DNA from: Marinobacter sp. F3R11
GTDB taxonomy: Bacteria; Pseudomonadota; Gammaproteobacteria; Pseudomonadales; Oleiphilaceae
DNA length: 64,000 nucleotides
Reading direction: 5' to 3'
Assembly (NCBI RefSeq): GCF_003318275.1
Contig: NZ_QOCH01000015.1
Coordinates: forward strand, 912,516 to 976,515
The position numbers and the translations under genes are program-made. Under the pieces are notes generated by a model. It saw nothing but the letters and a program-made list of their open reading frames with translations. It was not told the origin of the DNA and made no database searches. Below, piece after piece: positions 63,058 through 64,000 of the stretch; position 1 is the stretch's first letter; every line of letters starts with the position of its first letter.

Positions 63058-64000
63058 ATGACCAGAACATACCGCCCTTTCAGGACTCTCAGGAGTGCTC
63101 TGCCGGGACTGCTCGGCTTGCTTATCTGTGCGACACCGGTCCATGCCGAAGAATTGGCAATACACGGTTCAAACACTATTGGTGCAAAACTGGCTCCCAT
63201 GCTGGTAGAAGGCTTCCTCCACCACCGTGGTAACGACCCTGTGCAAACCCACAGCAATGGAAAAGAAAACGAGGTAATTGTCACTGGCAACCAATCCGGT
63301 GAGGCCCTTCAAGTCCTGGTGGCAAGTCATGGTTCCAGTACCGGCTTCACGGCACTGGCGGCCGGAAACGCAGATGTATGGGCATCTTCCCGCGCGGTTA
63401 AATCCACGGAAGTAGAAAAAATGGCGGAGCGCGCCAATCTGAAAGAGCCTGAAAGCGAGCATGTGATTGCCATTGATGGGCTGGCGGTGCTGGTTCATCC
63501 TTCAAATCAGGTCGATCAACTGAGCATCGATACCTTAGCGAAAATTTTCTCCGGCGAAATCACAGACTGGTCACAGATCGGCGGTGCACCTCGGGCAATC
63601 AGTCTCTATGCCCGGGATGACCGCTCCGGGACCTGGGATACCTTCAAGAGCCTTGTATTAGGAAAACAGTACACGCTGCACACATCGGCCAAGCGTTACG
63701 AATCAAACGACCGACTCTCTGATGACGTCAGTGCCGACCCCGGAGGCATTGGTTTTTCCGGACTGGCTTCGGTACGGAACAGCAAAGTGCTGGCAATTTC
63801 AGATGGCGAGGCTCCGGCACTGAAGCCTTCGAGACTAACCGTCGCGAGTGAAGATTACCCGCTTTCCAGGCGCCTGTTTATGTACACCACGGGCAATACA
63901 ACACCAGACCTCGCAAAGGAATTTCTTGGCTTCGTGCTTGACGAAGAAGGTCAGGCCATAGTCTCCCGGTCAGGCTTTGTCTCCCAAACCCCATTGGCAG
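63058..64000 (+). CDS. phosphate-binding-like periplasmic protein (partial, cut by window end)
   Basis: An open frame of at least 314 codons runs past the window end. It starts MTRTYRPFRTLRSALPGLLG, with a signal peptide ending near VHAEE, and GAGGA lies before the ATG. The mature protein resembles PstS-type binding proteins: LAIHGSNTIGAKL near the start, LAKIFSGEITDWSQIGG, the ligand-binding DRSGTWDTFKSLVLG, and DPGGIGFSGLASV. Unlike classic PstS it may continue into another domain beyond 64000. Partner permease genes are not visible here. Confidence 0.85.
   Translation, partial: MTRTYRPFRTLRSALPGLLGLLICATPVHAEELAIHGSNTIGAKLAPMLVEGFLHHRGNDPVQTHSNGKENEVIVTGNQSGEALQVLVASHGSSTGFTALAAGNADVWASSRAVKSTEVEKMAERANLKEPESEHVIAIDGLAVLVHPSNQVDQLSIDTLAKIFSGEITDWSQIGGAPRAISLYARDDRSGTWDTFKSLVLGKQYTLHTSAKRYESNDRLSDDVSADPGGIGFSGLASVRNSKVLAISDGEAPALKPSRLTVASEDYPLSRRLFMYTTGNTTPDLAKEFLGFVLDEEGQAIVSRSGFVSQTPLA

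Overview
The window looks like chromosome of a marine gammaproteobacterium, most likely Marinobacter or a close relative. This rests on moderate GC content, the block aroQ-accB-accC-prmA-(zinc-ribbon/DUF3426)-dusB-fis-purH-purD in the same order as in Pseudomonas, divergent ilvA/rpiA, a long-form isocitrate lyase, TRAP transporters and DUF2333/DUF3301 proteins. The assignment comes from recall of gene content, not from a search. No rRNA, tRNA, CRISPR array or insertion sequence was seen.

Layout. (1) 1-2.8 kb: end of an unknown gene, a small membrane protein, ilvA and rpiA. (2) 3.0-10.4 kb: an orphan type VI secretion island on the minus strand, vgrG-DUF4123-PAAR-small protein-lipase effector-immunity-membrane protein-immunity. 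Several genes overlap by 1-14 nt, and the two immunity genes are a partly homogenised tandem duplication. (3) 10.7-26.2 kb: housekeeping genes (ppa, DUF2333, a diguanylate cyclase, aroQ-accBC-prmA, dusB-fis, purHD), then a lipoprotein hydrolase and a Kef-type antiporter. (4) 26.4-31.6 kb: the most interesting region. A VpsR-like AAA+ regulator with a damaged Walker B motif overlaps a FapF-like outer-membrane barrel gene. Facing it is a minus-strand operon of three small exported proteins, one with eleven tandem Asp-Asn-Ser units, and a periplasmic C39 peptidase. Both units have sigma-54-type promoters. The operon promoter also has an IHF-consensus site and an upstream inverted repeat in the usual enhancer arrangement. 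I read it as a Fap-like system for extracellular fibres or matrix proteins. (5) 31.7-41.8 kb: aceA, a SulP transporter with a CASTOR/POLLUX-like channel, ChaN and SIMPL proteins, a GH84-type glycosidase and an acyltransferase. (6) 42-45 kb: a TRAP transporter. (7) 45-64 kb: cyclopropane fatty acid synthase plus a flavoprotein, dps, a lipoamide-dehydrogenase-like enzyme, a LysE exporter, a class I DAHP synthase behind a ribosome-mediated attenuator, a secretin-N-like protein, a membrane J-protein, an RND pump, an AraC regulator, a PAS-GGDEF-EAL protein, a PAS chemoreceptor, DUF3301 and a phosphate-binding-like protein cut by the window end.

Functional links. c-di-GMP genes (12.6 and 59-60.6 kb) and the VpsR-like regulator suggest control of surface life, which fits an exported-fibre system. 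The T6SS island pairs a periplasm-acting lipase with two signal-peptide-bearing immunity proteins. The DAHP synthase leader carries a run of Phe, Trp and Tyr codons before a terminator, so aromatic amino acid supply should set its transcription.
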